From assembly GCA_036675475.1 (NCBI GenBank), contig JAKFEY010000029.1, forward strand, positions 124,001 to 188,000: a DNA stretch of 64,000 bases, given 5' to 3'. The notes beneath the pieces were generated by a model. That model was not told the origin of the DNA. It worked only from the letters and a program-made list of their open reading frames with translations, and ran no database searches. The DNA comes from JALYRV01 sp036675475. Lineage in GTDB: Bacteria; Acidobacteriota; Vicinamibacteria; Vicinamibacterales; SCN-69-37. Position 1 is the stretch's first letter; each line of letters starts with the position of its first letter. Positions 1 to 7,717 of this stretch are shown here, one piece after another. Made by a program: the position numbers and the translations under genes.

Positions 1-1
1 G

Positions 2-328
2 ATGACCCGCGACATCACGCGCGACGCCTTCGCGGTGGTGCTCACCGGCCAGGTGGAGCAGGACGACGACTCGTCGTGGGATGTCGTGCAGCACGTGTCG
101 TCCGCGTCGGGCGCGTCGGCGGTGTTCGCCTTCGAGGGCCGGGCCGCGCCCGAGCGCGCCGTGGTCCGGCTGCGCAGGCTCGATCCGGATCGCGACTATG
201 CCGTCGAGTCGATCGATTACGGCTCGCTCGGCACCGCCTCGGGCCGCGACCTGATGGCCTCGGGCATCGAGCTGCGCTCCGGCTTCCGATCGCGCGCGCA
301 GATTCTCGTGCTCCGTCCGATCCAGTAG
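2..328 (+). CDS. C-terminal fragment of an alpha-galactosidase-like glycoside hydrolase (5' end outside window)
   Basis: Only the last 108 or so residues are present; the reading frame is open to the left edge of the window. The fragment has the beta-sandwich-like tail seen after the catalytic barrel of GH36-type alpha-galactosidases: an Ala-Phe-Glu-Gly strand, the pattern VRLRRLDPDRDYAVES, and the closing DLMASGIEL with a hydrophobic last strand. The family removes terminal alpha-galactose from oligosaccharides such as melibiose and raffinose. No catalytic residue lies in the visible part, so the assignment rests on the tail alone. It ends 25 bp before the GTG start of speA on the same strand. 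Another carbohydrate-active enzyme with a similar C-terminal domain is possible. Confidence 0.6.
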   Translation: MTRDITRDAFAVVLTGQVEQDDDSSWDVVQHVSSASGASAVFAFEGRAAPERAVVRLRRLDPDRDYAVESIDYGSLGTASGRDLMASGIELRSGFRSRAQILVLRPIQ

Positions 329-353
329 GCGGAAAAGCCGCTATGATGTCGAC

Positions 354-2291
354 GTGAGTACGACGAGCCGCGTGCAGCGCGCCTGGCGCGCCGGTGAGCC
401 GTGGTCGACGACGGAAGCGAGCGAGCTTTACGAAGTCGGCCGTTGGGGCAAAGGCTACTTCTCGGTCGGGCCGGCGGGGCACCTGCTCGTGCACCCGACG
501 AAGGAACCCGGCCGCTCGATCGACCTGAAGCAACTCGTCGATCACCTGCAGCTGCGCGGCATCGGCCTGCCGATTCTGATCCGCTTTCGCGACATCCTGC
601 GCCACCGGCTCGGTGAAATTCACGGCGCCTTCCAGGCCGCCATCCAGCAGCACAACTACGACGGCAAGTACAGCTGCGTCTATCCGATCAAGGTCAATCA
701 GCAGCGCCAGGTCGTCGAGGAAGTGCTGCAGTTCGGCAAGCCGTACGAGTTCGGGCTCGAGGCCGGCTCCAAGCCCGAGCTGCTCGCCGTCATCGCGCTC
801 GCGTCCAACGACACGCCGATCATCTGCAACGGCTTCAAGGACGCCGAGTTCATCGAGATGGCGATGCTGGCCCACAAGATCGGCCGCTTCATCATTCCGG
901 TCGTCGAGAAATACTCGGAGCTCGAGCTGATTCTCGAGTACGCCGAAAAGCTGGGCGTGCGGCCCCGCATCGGCATGCGCGTGAAGCTGGCGGCGCGCGG
1001 CGGCGGACGGTGGCAGTCGTCGGGCGGCTACCGCTCGAAGTTCGGCCTCACCGTGGCCGAAGTGCGGCAGGGCCTCGCCGAGCTGAAATCGCGCGGCATG
1101 GAAGACTGCTTCGAGCTGCTGCACTTTCATCTCGGCAGCCAGATCCCCAACATCCGCATCGTCAAGGGCGCGCTGAACGAAGCCGCGCGCGTGTATGTGG
1201 AGCTGGTGCGCAACGGCGCCGGCCTGAAGTACCTCGATGTCGGCGGCGGCCTCGGCGTCGACTACGACGGATCGCAGACCAACTTCGAGTCGAGCGTGAA
1301 CTACACGCTCGAGGAATACGCCAACGACGTCATTTATCACGTGCAGAGCGTGTGCGACGAGGCGGGCGTCAAGCACCCGAACATCGTGTCGGAAAGCGGC
1401 CGCGCCATCGTCGCGTACCACAGCGTGCTCGTGTTCAACGTGCTGGGCGTGTCGGGCTTCAGCGAAGAGGTCGCGCCCAACGGCGATCAGAGCGACGATG
1501 TCGAGCAGCCGCTCATCGACCTGCGCGAGACGTACCAGAACCTGGCCGCGCGCAACGCGCTCGAGAGCTATCACGACGCGCAGCAGGCGCTCGACATGGC
1601 CCTCAACCTGTTCAACGGCGGCTATCTGCCGCTCGAGCAGCGGTCGCAGGCCGAGACGCTCTACTGGGCCATCTGCGCGAAGATTCGGCGGCTCATGCAG
1701 TCGGCCGACGATGTGCCCGAGGATCTGCAGGGGCTCGACGACACGCTGGCCGACACGTACTTCTGCAACTTCTCGCTGTTCCAGTCGATTCCCGACAGCT
1801 GGGCCATCAAGCAGCTCTTTCCGGTGATGCCCATTCACCGGCTCGAGGAGCCGCCGCTGCGCCATGCGGTGCTGGGCGACATCACGTGCGACTCGGACGG
1901 CAAGCTCGACACCTTCATCGATCGCCGCGACGTCAAGCGCACCCTGCCGCTGCACACGTTCACCGGCGCGCCTTACTATCTGGGCGTGTTCCTGGTCGGC
2001 GCCTATCAGGAAATTCTCGGCGACCTGCACAACCTGCTCGGCGATACCCACGCCGTGCACGTGAGCCTGGATCAGGGCAACAACGTCATGCTCGAGGCGC
2101 TGATCAAGGGCGACACGGTCAAGGAAGTGCTCGATTACGTGGAGTTCGACGCCGACCGGCTCGTGCAGAACATGCGCGACTCGGTGGAGCAGGCCGTGCG
2201 CGACGGCCGGATGGACTACGAAGAGTCAGGCCGCCTGCTGCGCTTCTACGAAGACGGCCTGCAAGGCTATACGTATCTGGAAGGTACTTAA
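354..2291 (+). CDS. speA: Biosynthetic arginine decarboxylase
   Basis: This PLP enzyme of the alanine-racemase fold converts arginine to agmatine, the first step of the agmatine route to putrescine. At 645 residues it has the usual SpeA length. The PLP-binding lysine is K113 in YPIKVNQQ, followed by the barrel motifs LHFHLGSQI and YLDVGGGLGVDYDG, and by SESGRAIVAYHS near residue 345 in the C-terminal part. The frame opens with GTG at 354; no ATG nearby gives a better fit. The next enzyme of the route, agmatinase, lies in this window at 45996-46940, far from speA, so the two steps are not co-transcribed. The 3' end overlaps the convergent RsbW-like gene by 4 bp. Confidence 0.95.
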   Translation: MSTTSRVQRAWRAGEPWSTTEASELYEVGRWGKGYFSVGPAGHLLVHPTKEPGRSIDLKQLVDHLQLRGIGLPILIRFRDILRHRLGEIHGAFQAAIQQHNYDGKYSCVYPIKVNQQRQVVEEVLQFGKPYEFGLEAGSKPELLAVIALASNDTPIICNGFKDAEFIEMAMLAHKIGRFIIPVVEKYSELELILEYAEKLGVRPRIGMRVKLAARGGGRWQSSGGYRSKFGLTVAEVRQGLAELKSRGMEDCFELLHFHLGSQIPNIRIVKGALNEAARVYVELVRNGAGLKYLDVGGGLGVDYDGSQTNFESSVNYTLEEYANDVIYHVQSVCDEAGVKHPNIVSESGRAIVAYHSVLVFNVLGVSGFSEEVAPNGDQSDDVEQPLIDLRETYQNLAARNALESYHDAQQALDMALNLFNGGYLPLEQRSQAETLYWAICAKIRRLMQSADDVPEDLQGLDDTLADTYFCNFSLFQSIPDSWAIKQLFPVMPIHRLEEPPLRHAVLGDITCDSDGKLDTFIDRRDVKRTLPLHTFTGAPYYLGVFLVGAYQEILGDLHNLLGDTHAVHVSLDQGNNVMLEALIKGDTVKEVLDYVEFDADRLVQNMRDSVEQAVRDGRMDYEESGRLLRFYEDGLQGYTYLEGT

Positions 2292-2725
2292 GCCAGCGGC
2301 AGTTCGGGCGCGAGGGTCAGCTCCAGGCAGAAGCGTCCCTGCTCGCGGCGCGCGTCGACATGCTGAAACACGCTGTGCATGATCGGCACGCCGTAGCCGG
2401 ACTCCGGCACCGCCGTGATGTCGGCCGTCGCCGGATCGATCGGCGGCGCCTTGCGCGCGGCCGGCGAGAAGCCTTCGCCCTCGTCGTAAATGCGGATGCG
2501 CAGGCCGCCGTCGTCGATGCGCTCCACTTCGCATGTCACCACCGCGTCGTTGCGCCCGCGCGATCCATGCTTCACGGCATTGGCGAGCGCCTCGACGATT
2601 GCCACTTCGAACAGCGGGGATGACGCGGCCGGCACCGAGAAGTGCCGCGCCGTCTGGACCACGAACTGCGACGCGGCGCGTACGAATTCGGCGGTCGCCG
2701 GCACGGTGACGGTGGCGGGTTTCAT
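2288..2725 (-). CDS. RsbW-like anti-sigma factor / serine-protein kinase (GHKL ATPase)
   Basis: This 145-residue protein is almost entirely a histidine-kinase-like ATPase domain. The N-box is FEVAIVEALANAVKHGS and the G1 box is IYDEGEGFSP. The family binds sigma factors or other targets and phosphorylates a STAS-domain antagonist on serine. The start at 2725 (MKPATVTVP) is preferred because its ATG overlaps the TGA of the upstream nucleotidyltransferase as ATGA, a sign of translational coupling. The probable partner STAS protein is encoded two genes upstream in the same operon, and a SpoIIE-type phosphatase that could reset such a switch is at 15291-16481. The target of this kinase is not visible; no sigma factor gene is in the window. 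Confidence 0.82.
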   Translation of the reverse strand: MKPATVTVPATAEFVRAASQFVVQTARHFSVPAASSPLFEVAIVEALANAVKHGSRGRNDAVVTCEVERIDDGGLRIRIYDEGEGFSPAARKAPPIDPATADITAVPESGYGVPIMHSVFQHVDARREQGRFCLELTLAPELPLA

Positions 2726-3891
2726 TTCGCGTCCAGTTGCTGCGATCGCAGGAACTCCATCAGCACTTCCTGATCCTCGTTCCACTCGCGTCTCTCCCGC
2801 GCATCGTCGACCACGAACGCCATGCCGCGGCTGGCGAGCTCGACGTTGCGCCCCTGCCGGTCCACGCAGAAGCGCCCGCTGATGATTTTCTCCTGAAGGT
2901 CGGCCAGACCGGAAATGCGGGTGTAGTCGCCCACGACGCAGGCATTGATGCGGGCCCCGGTCTCGATCACGCTGTTGCGCCCGATGACGGTCGGGCCGTG
3001 AATGGTCACGCCGGGATCGATGCGCGTGCTCGAGCCGATGTACATGGGCCCGGTCAGCGCGGAGCCCGACCAGTCGACCGAGACGTTGATGCCGGCCCAG
3101 ATGCCGGGCGCGATCTGGGTGCCGGGCATCTCGAGATCGCGAAGGCCGCCCGTGAGGATGGTCTGCGTCGCCTGCCAGTAGTCGGGCGTCGTGCCGATAT
3201 CGATCCAGGTGAACGGCATCGTGACGCCGTAGAAGGGCAGCCCGCGGCTGGCCAGCAGCGGGAACAGTTCGCCGCCGATGTCGAAGGGGCGGTCCGGCGG
3301 CACGAGGTCGAGCACTTCGGGCTCGAAGATGTAAATGCCCGTGTTCGCCAGCCGGCTGATCGCGTCAGCCGGCTCCGGCTTCTCCTGAAACCGCACGATG
3401 CGTCCCTCGTCCGTGATCTCGACGATGCCGTAGCGGCTGACCTCTTCGAGCGGCACTTCCTTGAGCACGATGGTGGCGATGGCGCCCGTGCGGTGGTGTT
3501 CGGCGACCACTTTCGTCAGGTCGAGATCGATCAGGGCATCGCCGCAGAGCACCGCGAACGTGCCGTCGAAGAACGCCGAAAAGTCCTGGATGCGGCGCAG
3601 CCCGCCGGCCGAGCCCGCGCCTTCGGGGATGACCTCGCCGTCGCAGTGATAGCCCTCGAAGCTGTAGGCGATGCGCACGCCGAACCGCGAGCCCTCGCGG
3701 AAGTAGCTCTCGATCTCGTGCGACAGGTACGACGTCGAGACGATGATGTCCTTGAAGTCGTGCCTGCGCAGCAGATCGACGAGAAACTCCATGACCGGCC
3801 GGTTGATGATGGGGATCATCGGCTTCGGCACGGTGTCGGTAATCGGGCGCACACGCGTGCCCTTCCCGGCGGCGAGAATCATGGCCTTCAC
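2722..3891 (-). CDS. NDP-sugar pyrophosphorylase with left-handed beta-helix C-terminus
   Basis: The protein makes a nucleotide-activated sugar (mannose-1-phosphate guanylyltransferase or glucose-1-phosphate transferase type) from sugar phosphate and NTP. The N-terminus carries the nucleotidyltransferase signature MILAAGKGTRVRP, with further family motifs VLCGDALIDLDL and FQEKPEP. After about residue 250 comes a hexapeptide-repeat beta-helix (IGSSTRIDPGVTIHGPTVIG). The GTG at 3891 is chosen as start: an AGAGG ribosome-binding site lies 9 bases upstream, and this places the nucleotide-binding strand at the very N-terminus. It sits between a STAS antagonist and its likely kinase, coupled to the latter by a 4-bp overlap. 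The exact sugar cannot be read from sequence. Confidence 0.85.
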   Translation of the reverse strand: MKAMILAAGKGTRVRPITDTVPKPMIPIINRPVMEFLVDLLRRHDFKDIIVSTSYLSHEIESYFREGSRFGVRIAYSFEGYHCDGEVIPEGAGSAGGLRRIQDFSAFFDGTFAVLCGDALIDLDLTKVVAEHHRTGAIATIVLKEVPLEEVSRYGIVEITDEGRIVRFQEKPEPADAISRLANTGIYIFEPEVLDLVPPDRPFDIGGELFPLLASRGLPFYGVTMPFTWIDIGTTPDYWQATQTILTGGLRDLEMPGTQIAPGIWAGINVSVDWSGSALTGPMYIGSSTRIDPGVTIHGPTVIGRNSVIETGARINACVVGDYTRISGLADLQEKIISGRFCVDRQGRNVELASRGMAFVVDDARERREWNEDQEVLMEFLRSQQLDAK

Positions 3892-3904
3892 GCGGCGGCG
3901 CCTC

Positions 3905-4276
3905 TCAGGACTGATAGCTCTGCACGGCATTCTCGACCGACGCATAGGTCGAGAACACGCGGTTGAGACGGATGATCTCGAGCAGCGCGACGACCGGCTC
4001 CTGCACGTGCGCGAGCCGCACGTCGCCGTTGCCGCCGTTGGCCTTGAGGGTCTTGAGCGCCGACACCAGCGCGCCGAGCCCGGAGCTGTCGATGAACGAC
4101 ACGCCCTTGAGGTCGACCACCAGATTGCGCCGGCCGTGCTCGATCAGTTCGAGCAGCGCGTTCCGGAAGTCGGAGGCCACCGCGATGTCGAGCCGCTCGC
4201 CGTCGGGCCTGACCACCGTGACCGCGTCGTGATCGGTGCGATCGATACTCATATCCGTACTCCACATTTGCTGCAT
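3905..4276 (-). CDS. STAS-domain anti-sigma factor antagonist (RsbV/SpoIIAA-like)
   Basis: The 123-residue protein is one STAS domain. It contains the conserved phosphorylation loop FIDSSGLGAL, with S64 as the expected phospho-acceptor. In partner-switching systems the unphosphorylated antagonist captures the RsbW-type kinase and frees its target. The start at 4276 (MQQMWST) is favoured because AGGAAAGG lies 9 bases upstream; a GTG at 4285 and an ATG at 4252 are alternatives. It is the first gene of a three-gene operon with the nucleotidyltransferase and the RsbW-like kinase, an arrangement that ties polysaccharide precursor synthesis to the switch by position only. Confidence 0.87.
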   Translation of the reverse strand: MQQMWSTDMSIDRTDHDAVTVVRPDGERLDIAVASDFRNALLELIEHGRRNLVVDLKGVSFIDSSGLGALVSALKTLKANGGNGDVRLAHVQEPVVALLEIIRLNRVFSTYASVENAVQSYQS

Positions 4277-4316
4277 GACGAACACCCTTTCCTGATGCGA
4301 AGCGGCATGGCCGCTC

Positions 4317-5624
4317 CTACTGTCTCTCGCTGAGCAGCGGCCGTCCGAGCCGCTCGAACAGCGCCGCTTCGAGCACGACCGCCGCCGTATTGATGTTGGG
4401 CACGTTGGTGGATCCGCCGCGCTCGTACACGCCCGACGCCCAGCCGCCGGGGCCGGCCGCGGGCCGCACGGCCTGCACCGCGCGGCGCGTGTAGGCGCTC
4501 GGCGCGAGCGCGTGCCACCCGAACGCCGCTTTCGTGCTGATCCACCGCGGGCCGTCGACGAACGTGTTCGGCGCCTGCACGTCGATGCCGAACGCGCGGT
4601 TGTTGGCGAACACGCCGTAATAGAAGAAATAGTGCGGCGCGTCGGCGAGCGCGTCCTCGCCCGCCATGGTCACGATGCCGGTGCGCTTGAAGCGCTCTTC
4701 CTGCGCGGCCAGGACGGCGCGCGCGAGCGCCGCCTCGCGCGGTTCCCATCCGAGCTCGATGCCGCTCAGCACGAACGGGTCGCTCGTGAGCCGATCGCGC
4801 TGGCGCAGGTCGGCCACCACCGGCTGGCCCATGACCGTGATCGGGATCGCGTTGGTCTCGTAGTCCAGCGCCTTCTCGGCCGGATGGCCCCACAGCTCGA
4901 AGCCGCGCGCGGCGTACTGCTCGTAGCCCAGCTGGCCTTCCTGGTAGCGCCGGCCCGCCCCGCCGGCGTCCACGTCCTCGCCCCAGAGATAGCCGCCCTC
5001 GACGAGGCGATCGAAGTTCAGCCGGCCCGCCACCGCCTGCGCCGGCTGCGCCAGCGGCTCGCGCGACGAGCCGATGATGCGCAGCCAGATCAGCAGCCGC
5101 CCGATGTCGGTGGTGGACCAGCCATACCCGCGCTGCGATCGGCGCTCCGAGCGATCGACCATCGAGCCGGACGTCACCGAGTACACCTTGTTGTAGGCCG
5201 TGCCCTCATACAGCTCGTACCGGCCGAGCGTCTCGAGCGCGCGGAGCATGCGCGCGTCGGCCTCGCGCCGATCGATGAGATTCAGTTCGCCGGCGCAGTA
5301 GATGGCGGCGAGGCTGCTGGCGAGATCCCAGACCGTGGCGTAATCGTAGTTGGGCACCGCGGCGACGAGGCCCGTCGACGGCACGTAGTTCGCCACGACG
5401 TAGCGCCACGCAATGGCGGCCGCCTCGTCGAGCTGCCGGGTGGTGCCGGCAAACTGCAGGAAGCGCCGTTCGGCCGCGGCCAGATCAGCCGTGGCCGCGT
5501 GACGGTAAGCCTCGAGCCGCTCCACCGGCAGCGGCGGCGCCTCGGCCGTCGCCTGGCGGCCTTCGACGGATGCCGCGGCGGCGGCAAGCAGGAGCAGGGC
5601 GACGCGGGGAGCGTGCGCGCGCAT
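4317..5624 (-). CDS. DUF3131 domain secreted protein
   Basis: The 435-residue protein has an N-terminal signal sequence (MRAHAPRVALLLLAAAAAS) and then an (alpha/alpha)-barrel-like region with the DUF3131 pattern: WDLASSLAAIYCAGELNLI, GYGWSTTDIGRLLIWL and later GYEQYAARGFELWG. The family is found beside polysaccharide genes and resembles glucoamylase-like hydrolases, but its reaction is not established. The start at 5624 gives a clean signal peptide and lies 4 bp after the stop of the upstream ankyrin gene, so the two are in one transcription unit. It probably acts in the periplasm on cell-surface glycan; that role is inferred from context. Confidence 0.75.
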   Translation of the reverse strand: MRAHAPRVALLLLAAAAASVEGRQATAEAPPLPVERLEAYRHAATADLAAAERRFLQFAGTTRQLDEAAAIAWRYVVANYVPSTGLVAAVPNYDYATVWDLASSLAAIYCAGELNLIDRREADARMLRALETLGRYELYEGTAYNKVYSVTSGSMVDRSERRSQRGYGWSTTDIGRLLIWLRIIGSSREPLAQPAQAVAGRLNFDRLVEGGYLWGEDVDAGGAGRRYQEGQLGYEQYAARGFELWGHPAEKALDYETNAIPITVMGQPVVADLRQRDRLTSDPFVLSGIELGWEPREAALARAVLAAQEERFKRTGIVTMAGEDALADAPHYFFYYGVFANNRAFGIDVQAPNTFVDGPRWISTKAAFGWHALAPSAYTRRAVQAVRPAAGPGGWASGVYERGGSTNVPNINTAAVVLEAALFERLGRPLLSERQ

Positions 5625-5628
5625 CGGC

Positions 5629-6513
5629 CTACCCCGTACTTCCCGGCTGGCCGAGGGCAGTGAGCACCTCGGCATGCCCGTTGGCGCTGGCGTACGACGC
5701 GGCCGTCTGGCCGTTCGTGTTGGCGATCGTCGCGTTCGCGCCGGCGCCGAGCAGGGTGCGCACCGACGCCGCGTTGCCGTTGGCGGCCGCATACATCAGC
5801 GCCGTGTGGCCGCCGGCGTCGCGGGCGTTGACCTGCGCGCCTTTGGCCAGCAGCAGCGTGACGATCTCGTCATGGCCGCGGCTGGCCGCGTACATCAGCG
5901 CGGTGCGTCCCAGCTCGTTGGTGACCTCGACGCGCGCGCCGCGCTCGATCAGTTTCTCGACCGTGCGCTGCTGGCCGAGAAACGACGCGAGCATCAGCGC
6001 CGACCACTTGTCGTCCTGCACGTACGCGTGCGCGCCCTTGTCGAGCAGCGCCACGACGAGATCCTCCTTGCGCGCGAGAATCGCGTTGATGAGCGGCGTA
6101 TGCCGCGCGGCGTCCACCGCATTCGGATCGGCGCCGTGCTCGAGCAGCATCAGCCCGGCATCGGTGTGGCCGCCGGTGGCCGCATCGTGCAGCGCCGTGG
6201 ATCCGTCGGGCCGGCTGGCGTTGGGATCGGCCCCCTTGTCGAGCAGCACCTCGACGACGTCCGCGTGGCCGCCCGCCGCCGCCTGCATCAGCGGCGTGGG
6301 GCCCTTGGCCGGATCCGTGTTCGGATTCATGCCCGCGTCGAGCATCAGCCGCACCGCGCGGAGATCGCCCTCACCCGCGCGGCGCGACAGCGCCTCCTGC
6401 GAATAGTCGACGCCCAGCCGCCCGAGATCGCGCCGCGCGCGCGCCTGCGCGTCGCAGCCCGTCCCCGCCAATGCAGCCGCGAGCACAATCGCGGCGGACA
6501 CACGTCTTCGCAT
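5629..6513 (-). CDS. Ankyrin-repeat lipoprotein
   Basis: The 294-residue protein begins with a lipoprotein signal (lipobox LAGTGC, cysteine at residue 19) followed by about eight ankyrin repeats. The repeats are regular, for example TPLMQAAAGGHADVVEVLL and TALMYAASRGHDEIVTLLL. Ankyrin repeats bind proteins, so this is most likely a periplasmic, membrane-attached scaffold or inhibitor. Its ATG overlaps the TAA stop of the preceding ankyrin gene by one base (TAATG), and the DUF3131 gene follows after 4 bp, so all three should be co-translated. The binding partner is unknown. Confidence 0.85.
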   Translation of the reverse strand: MRRRVSAAIVLAAALAGTGCDAQARARRDLGRLGVDYSQEALSRRAGEGDLRAVRLMLDAGMNPNTDPAKGPTPLMQAAAGGHADVVEVLLDKGADPNASRPDGSTALHDAATGGHTDAGLMLLEHGADPNAVDAARHTPLINAILARKEDLVVALLDKGAHAYVQDDKWSALMLASFLGQQRTVEKLIERGARVEVTNELGRTALMYAASRGHDEIVTLLLAKGAQVNARDAGGHTALMYAAANGNAASVRTLLGAGANATIANTNGQTAASYASANGHAEVLTALGQPGSTG

Positions 6514-7604
6514 TACCCGCGCGTTTTCCGCGCCGCCGTCTTGCCCTTGGGCGGCGTCTTCGCCTTGGCGGCGGCAGCCTTGTCCTCGTCATCCGCCGCG
6601 CCCGAGGTGGCCGCGGGCGTCGTGGTGCGAAGGGCCTCGATCACATCCTGGTGGCCGCCGCGCTCGGCATACGCCAGCGCGGTCTTGTTCTCGGCGCTCT
6701 TCAAATCCGTTTTCGCGCCTCGTTCGATCAGCAGCGACGCCATCTTCTCGTGGCCCTTGTCGGCCGCGCTCATCAGCGCCGTCCAGCCGTCCTTCGTGCG
6801 CGCGTTCGGATCCGCGCCGCCGTCAATCAGCGCCTTGACGACCTGCTCGTCACCTTTTTCGGCCGAGGCCATCAGCGCGGTCCATCCGGCCTTGTTCGCC
6901 ATGTCCGGCCTGGCGCCCTTCTCGATGAGGGTCTCGACGACTTCAGGCTCGCCGGCCTGCGCCGCGGCCATCAGCACGGTCCACCCGTCGCCGTTGGCCT
7001 GATTCGGGTTCGCGCCCTTGTCGAGCAGCATCCGGACGATTTCCTCGTCGCCCGGCTCGATGGCGGCCATCAGCGCCGTCCAGCCGTCGCGATTGCGCGC
7101 GTCGACGACGGCGCCTTTCTCGAGCAGCAGCGCCACCACGTCTTCCGCGCCGCGCTGCGCCGCGGCCATCAGGGCGGTAAAGCCTTCCTTCGTGGCCGCA
7201 TTCGCATCGGCCCCCTTCTCGAGCAGCAGCCGCGTGACGTCCACGTTGCCGCTTTGCGCCGCCGCGATCACCGCCATCCAGCCGTCGGGCTTGATCGCGT
7301 GGATGTCGGCCCCCTTGTCGATGAGCAGCTGGACGGTATCGCGGTGGCCGTGTTCGGCCGCCGCCATCAGCGGCGTCGTGCCGTCGGTCTTCTGCGCATT
7401 CACCGCCACGCCGTCGGCGATGAGTTCCTCGACCGCCTCGTCATCGCCCTGTGAGGCCGCGGCGACGATGGCCATCTCGGGCGTGGTGCCCTCTGTCAGA
7501 TACTTTTCTTTCGCGTTGGCGCTGCAGCCGGCCGCGGCAGCCAGCAGCGTCGTGAGCGCCAGTGCCGCCGTGATGCGCGCCGTGGATGTGATGTGTGAGC
7601 TCAC
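6513..7604 (-). CDS. Ankyrin-repeat lipoprotein with highly regular repeats
   Basis: The 363-residue protein has a lipoprotein-type leader ending in LAAAAGC and then nine to ten ankyrin repeats. Several share an almost invariant DGWTALMxAA core, more uniform than in the neighbouring ankyrin protein, which suggests recent internal duplication or tight structural selection. The GTG at 7604 (residues MSSHITST) is chosen because an AGGAGG box lies about 6 bases upstream; longer in-frame extensions have no such box and would bury the signal peptide. It is the first gene of the ankyrin-ankyrin-DUF3131 unit and is divergent from the glycosyltransferase gene at 7718. Specific function is unknown. Confidence 0.85.
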   Translation of the reverse strand: MSSHITSTARITAALALTTLLAAAAGCSANAKEKYLTEGTTPEMAIVAAASQGDDEAVEELIADGVAVNAQKTDGTTPLMAAAEHGHRDTVQLLIDKGADIHAIKPDGWMAVIAAAQSGNVDVTRLLLEKGADANAATKEGFTALMAAAQRGAEDVVALLLEKGAVVDARNRDGWTALMAAIEPGDEEIVRMLLDKGANPNQANGDGWTVLMAAAQAGEPEVVETLIEKGARPDMANKAGWTALMASAEKGDEQVVKALIDGGADPNARTKDGWTALMSAADKGHEKMASLLIERGAKTDLKSAENKTALAYAERGGHQDVIEALRTTTPAATSGAADDEDKAAAAKAKTPPKGKTAARKTRG

Positions 7605-7717
7605 TGCATTCCTCCTCGAGACCGCATCAGCTGATAGCAAGTGGCGTACCCCGTTCGGGCCATGGCCGGGCTTACGGCTGGGCATGCCCTTTGCGGAAGC
7701 ACCGCCGCGTAATAACG

